In this document: positions 53,001 to 59,000 of the stretch, one piece after another | Layout: every line of letters starts with the position of its first letter | Numbering within the stretch: position 1 is the first letter of the stretch | Assembly (NCBI RefSeq): GCF_964355755.1 | Contig: NC_092677.1 | Coordinates: 8,683,001-8,747,000, forward strand | Direction: 5' to 3' | Source: Antedon mediterranea | Taxonomy: Eukaryota > Echinodermata > Crinoidea > Comatulida > Antedonidae | DNA: 64,000 nt | Notes under the pieces: model-generated | Databases searched by the model: none | What the model saw: only the letters and a program-made list of their open reading frames with translations | Told to the model about the DNA's origin: nothing | Program-made: the position numbers and the translations under genes

Positions 53001-56000
53001 CTCATTAATAGGAGTATTTCAAGGAAGACGTTTTAATTTATTAGTTCGAGATAAAATAAAATATACAACAATAAAACCGCGACTCTACAGCTCACTATGT
53101 CGGTCGGTTGGTCGGTCGGTAAACACTGCTCAAATTTGAGCATGCGACTGCAGCCATATATTGCCTTGTTTAATGGAAGCACAATAATTGTTCGATTTGA
53201 ATTATATTCAGTAACACTTATATCTCATTAATTGAATTGTTTTACGAATTACATTTCGTATTTTTTGTGGTATTAATATTGTTTTGTTAATATTAATAAA
53301 TTATATTAATATTAACAAAAAATATTGTTATATTTTAATGGTCGGCATAGTATTGTTATTGTAATTTAACTTTTTCGACAATAAACATAAACCAACATTT
53401 CAAACAGAGAGTTGTATTGTTTGCTCTAAATACAGGTAGATCTACTAATTATGATTAGAATTAAAATTGAGTGAATTCGCTCCGTAAAGCGCCTTCATTT
53501 GATATAGCTTGTAATATTTTTTTCTTTTATATTGTAATTTTACAAGAAAAAAATGAACATAAACTTTAAATACGTTTAATAATTCCAGGATAAAAGTGTT
53601 AGACCTCGAGGTAAAAAAAGGATGGAACAAATTAGTTGAATATGAAGACTAAGTTCACTTTAAGAATTAAGTATAATTTGCTCTTATAATATTTTTTTTT
53701 TTTAATTTATTTTTTTTTTATTTCATTTCATCACATACATAATACAAAATTAATATATAAAGGCAACGTAACTATTAAAACGATATAATACTCTCTCAAA
53801 AATAAGAGAGTAAAGAAATTAAAGAAAAAAAAATAATGTATCGCAAAAATACACTTAATAATAATCATTTTGCTAATAATATGGTTGCCTTGTATTTTTG
53901 GTAAATGTGAAATAAATGATTATAATTAAGTAATTGTTTTTTGATTTTGCAACTAAATATGTACCACTTTGTAATTAAAATTAAAATGTTTGCATCACTG
54001 TGTGTTTTTCCAAAACCAAAACATATACTTTCTTTGGTGATAATTAAGTTATTGTTGATATTTCGATACATATATTGTTTTACATTTTCCCAAATTTTCT
54101 TTACCAGATCACATTCAAAGAACATATGTAGCAGTGTTTCCTGCTTTTCCTTGCAAAAACTACACATTGGTGAATCGACCTTTGACATCTTAAATAGCAT
54201 TGTATTTGTATAAATTATACGATGAATAAATTTAAATTGAACATTTTTTAGCTTAGTGTCATTTGTACAGGCGTGTAAATTTGAGAAAAGGTTTTTCCAA
54301 TTAAGTTTGTTGTCAAACTCCTTTTCCCATTTGGATTCAATTCCAATTGGCTCTTCAACATTTTTTAATATAATGTGTTTATAGATATAATGACAATTTC
54401 TCGTTTTCACAGAAATGAATGTCTGTAATTTGGATTCAACTTCATTAGTTGTGTTTATACCTTGTTTAATTAATTTCTGTTTCCAGAGCTTTGGAATTGA
54501 ATTTACAATCTGGTCTTTACGATCTGGTACAATTTGCTCTTATAATAGAACACAGTCGTCTTTCAAACGAAATTGTCCTTTTTGCCGTGTAGTTTTCGGC
54601 TGAACTCACCGACGCTTTGGGAATTGACTATCAAACGATACTGTTACATTGAGAAGTGCGCGTCAGCACGGTTAAATGAACTCCAATCCAATATTTAAAT
54701 CCCCTTAGAAGTGAAAACTTTTACCGTATACCGAATGATATTCTTAATAACATCATAAGCATAATGAAATTAATAACACTGTTGCGTTTCAATGGGCATA
54801 GCTTCAACTTATCCAATATACACTAGCGAGTCTATTGAATGAACATTGGACTAACGCCTAAAAACCTTATTGATCGTAATTATGATATTGATTCTACCAA
54901 GGAGTCATTGACGGCTCTGCCTCATTAACGGTTGGTGTTTATTTAGGTTTTGACGCATTGCTTTTATAAAGCTAGGTTCCCACTAGGACGCAACGCAGGG
55001 ACGTTAGCGCAACGAATTTAAGAATCACAAGTGATGAACAATTCGAATCTATAGACGTCTCAGTGGGAACCAAGCTTTAGGAATAATGTAAAATAATTAT
55101 TCTACACAGGGCTAGATAATAACTATCAACGCTTATGATGCAAACGTAGCAATGTTCTTGATAATAATCATAGATAGATCTAATAGGGGAGAGAGAACCA
55201 ACAACCCAGCAATAGCTAAAATATCTCCATACTAGAGATAATTGGAACACGTGTTCTGTAGTGGATACCCTACCGTGCAAACTTGCATTTTCATAACTGA
55301 ACCTTGTACTGTATGTATGTTTCAGCAATAAAGCTACCCTGGATTTTATTAACATTAAACTTGATGGTACACAACACAATTGATCATAAAATAACGTATG
55401 TCCTTGTATGTACGTATGTTAGTTATAATTATTACAAATCGTAACTATTTTGTTTTATTGATTATTTATTAACCTTCTTTCACTGGTATTTATTACCATA
55501 TTACATACATAAGGTGATCAAGAATGTGTATAGGGCATGGTATGGTTGAAGAGAGGAAAGAAAAAGGTTGATATGGCCTACTGAAAAGCCATTGCTGTAG
55601 CCTAATAAAATGTTATGATGTATGTTATTAAAATTGAAACTGGTGGTCATTGACATATTATTACGAATAAATAGGCCTAACATTTCTCTTTGTTGTGCAC
55701 ATTTTTATAAAATTTTCATAAAATAAATTATTTCACTTATATTTTATTACAAGCATTGAATATAATCGAAGGGAAGAGGAAGACCACATAAAGTCGTGCA
55801 GTTCGATAGAGATAACAAGAAAATATTTAGAGGGCTAAGTGACGAAGTCACCTGCTATAGAAGTCATTTTTGACTACATGCAAAGTGTAGTAACGTGGGT
55901 AAAAACTTGATGACTGTCAATAGTCTGTTGCAATCTATAACCTAATGAAAACTGCAGATTCGGATGTGTTAGTTAATATCTAGGTGTTTTTGGAAAATGT

Positions 56001-59000
56001 AGGACTGTTGCTGTCAACAGACACAATACTGCAGGCTGTCTGCTAGAGTCGGTTGATTAGTCATTGTATTATTTATCAGTGTTTTAAACCGTACTGGTGC
56101 CAAGGCCCTAAAATTGGTATTTAGGGTGGGCGGGAAGGGAAAGGAAATAGTGTTACCATTACTTTAAATCTTACCTCCGTTAACAGTAACATATCGACTC
56201 CTTATAACACCTGCTTCATTCTTAGCGTGGCAGACGTACACCGTAGAATGTATACTCTCGTCAAACTGACTATCAATTATGGCGGGAAATTCTAAAGATC
56301 CAAATGAGTTAACTTTTCTCAATCCCTCAATCTGAGTAACTGGTGTACCGTCTTGAAAATGCCATGTCACTACTGGAGAGGGGTCCCCGTGAGCACTGCA
56401 CGGCACCTCACCTCCACGGATGTAAAGGAAGCTAAATGTGCTAGGTGGTTCCTCAATAAACGTTGGTCCCACTACTTCTTCTGATACACAAAACCTGGCT
56501 TGCGAAAAGATTCCTTTAAAGATATAATTAAAAGTGGGTTTGAACATTTGTAGAAAATGATATATAGTAGGAGCATTCGATTTGTGACGTCATTTAGCGT
56601 TATCAACATCATCATTCTTTCTCTTTATAGCCATCATTATCACCATCATCATCCTCATCATCATCAAAAATAATTGGAAAGATTTTATATAAGAACACAC
56701 ACAACAAAGAAAGTTAACAGAAACCTGCTTATTATTATAAGTATTATTAAATAGTTACAAGGTCATTGGTACAAAACGGAAAGTATAACTAGATTTATAA
56801 TTTTTCCTACAGCAGTTACTGCAGTAAATACATTTTTTGCTACAGTAACGTATTATTTTATTTTTATTGTAGAAGTTTTGTAAGGCACTCATTGCAATAA
56901 ACAGTGTATATTCTTACACATAAAAGCTAAATAAATAAGTAGCAATGTAGCAAAGCTGTAGTTACTGCAGTAACCTTAAATCTACAAATCAGTTCATTAG
57001 AAATTAAAATGATGCTTTAAACTGTGCTTATGATTACTTAAAGCTTTAACAATTAAATAAACAACCAAATACAGTTACTGCAGTAAAATCATTATCGTCC
57101 TTAAAATGCAGATAATCTCTATTTATAAGAAAATTCTGAAACTGCCCAAACAGTTAAAGCTTTATCTACACTATCAAACTTGTTTGACCAAAAAAAGTGT
57201 GATTTTCACTAATTAATATGGCAGTGATATGACGTCATCGTGTCCATATGGGCACAACACATTTTTGTCACATAAAGTTTGATAGTGTAGACAGAGCTTT
57301 AGTTTAAAGTATGTTTCTTATAATTTTAACAATAGTACAGTAGATAAGAATCGCATGCAATTATAATTATTTTCTTCTTAATTTAATTTTCATGATACAT
57401 CAAGTTATAGGGTAATGCATTAAGCGTTCATTATATTTCAACAAATGTTAGGCAGCTGGATTAGCGAACAGCAACCTAGCAATAGTACATTGTGCTCTCT
57501 ACACAATATTTGACAGTTAAACCAACAGCAAACAAATGAAATAGGAGGATTTACAAACATTGACAGTTTTTTACGTACATCTGCTAAAAACCAAAATAAT
57601 CAATATCTGCAACAAATATAGGCGAATAGATGTATTAATTTTAGGCCTACACGTCCATCAAAATGAATAAACTTATTTTGTCACGTGTCCTTCAAAGTAA
57701 TAATTTTTATTTTTGGTTTGGATTGGCATCTTAGTGGTTTGATAACTTTGACTATTAATGCTGAGATCTCTCAGTTCACTGACTTATCCATGGTTAGCTA
57801 GCTAATAGGCCTAAATACACGTTGTTAGTTTTAATTAATCGGATTTTGACTGGTTGATAATAGTATGGCTAACACTGTTATTTGGCCATTTTTATTTTAT
57901 GCCATCATCTTATAGATAATTGGCAACAGATTGTGTATTTAAAAATGAACAAAGCCAAATTTATATTTTAAAAAACAATAAATGTAATCTCTGATAACGC
58001 ATATGCTGTCCCGTAGTCAGAACCTTACAGTATATAAAACTTTCTCCGTCGATGTCTTTTCCAGAAAGCACTTCCGAACATTTACAATTTGATCATTTTA
58101 TATTGAATGTCATGTGATATAAATAAGTTGCTGTATTCAGGAATTTCCTATGATACTGGGCAAATAAATTGTATATGAAGGGACAGCTTAGAATCGGGTA
58201 GCTAGCTGGACTATTTGCCATGTCTTTTATATAGTAATCAAGCCTAACGTATTTAATTCCCTTAATTGCCGGTCACACATGCAATAGTGAACTAATTATC
58301 ATCTTATTCCCACTTGGTATTTATCATTTTTTATTTTTATATTAATTGCCAAGTCAGTAAAATATATGCTAATAAGTGTACATTGTATGCTTATTAGGAA
58401 AGTAAAACATTGTGAATTTGTAATGTATAAACTTATATTATTGACGCCTGGGCACAAGGTCGACGGTTTAAAGCAGTGTGCGGGTTTGTAGGCCTACGTG
58501 CATTTATAAATACTGATTTGTTTATATACGGAGATACACAAAGGAAATATATTCAAAATTAGAACTTGTTGAAAGTACGTTACTTTTGTTACTTTGAAAT
58601 AATACTGAATTCGGTTACTTTATGTTTATATACGTGTTTTATATTGCACAGTGTACTATATGACATTTTCTAACTTTGTTTATTAGATATATGAGACATG
58701 AGATAGAAATTAAGAAAGTGGAGAGAAAATGAAACAAAAAAAAAGAGAAAAAGGATGAATGAAAACATACTATTTGTTTGTTTAAAATATTTATTTTTTT
58801 TCATAAAAGAATTATATATTTGAGAGAAAGTGTGTTTAAAAAAAATTAAAATATTTTATGTATATTAATTTTCATAGAAAGGTCGCGTTAATTTATTTAT
58901 TTATAATAATTTATTACATTTCAATGTTAAGGGGCTGAACATGATTATTTTAAACTATTTCTTAGCATTCCCTTGATATAATTATTAATATTATTATTTG

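Noticed and set aside
53865-54603. Possible host zinc-finger gene
   Set aside because: The C-x2-C and H-E-C pattern belongs to LINE ORF2 C-termini, and the segment lies exactly within a target-site duplication with a poly(A) tail.
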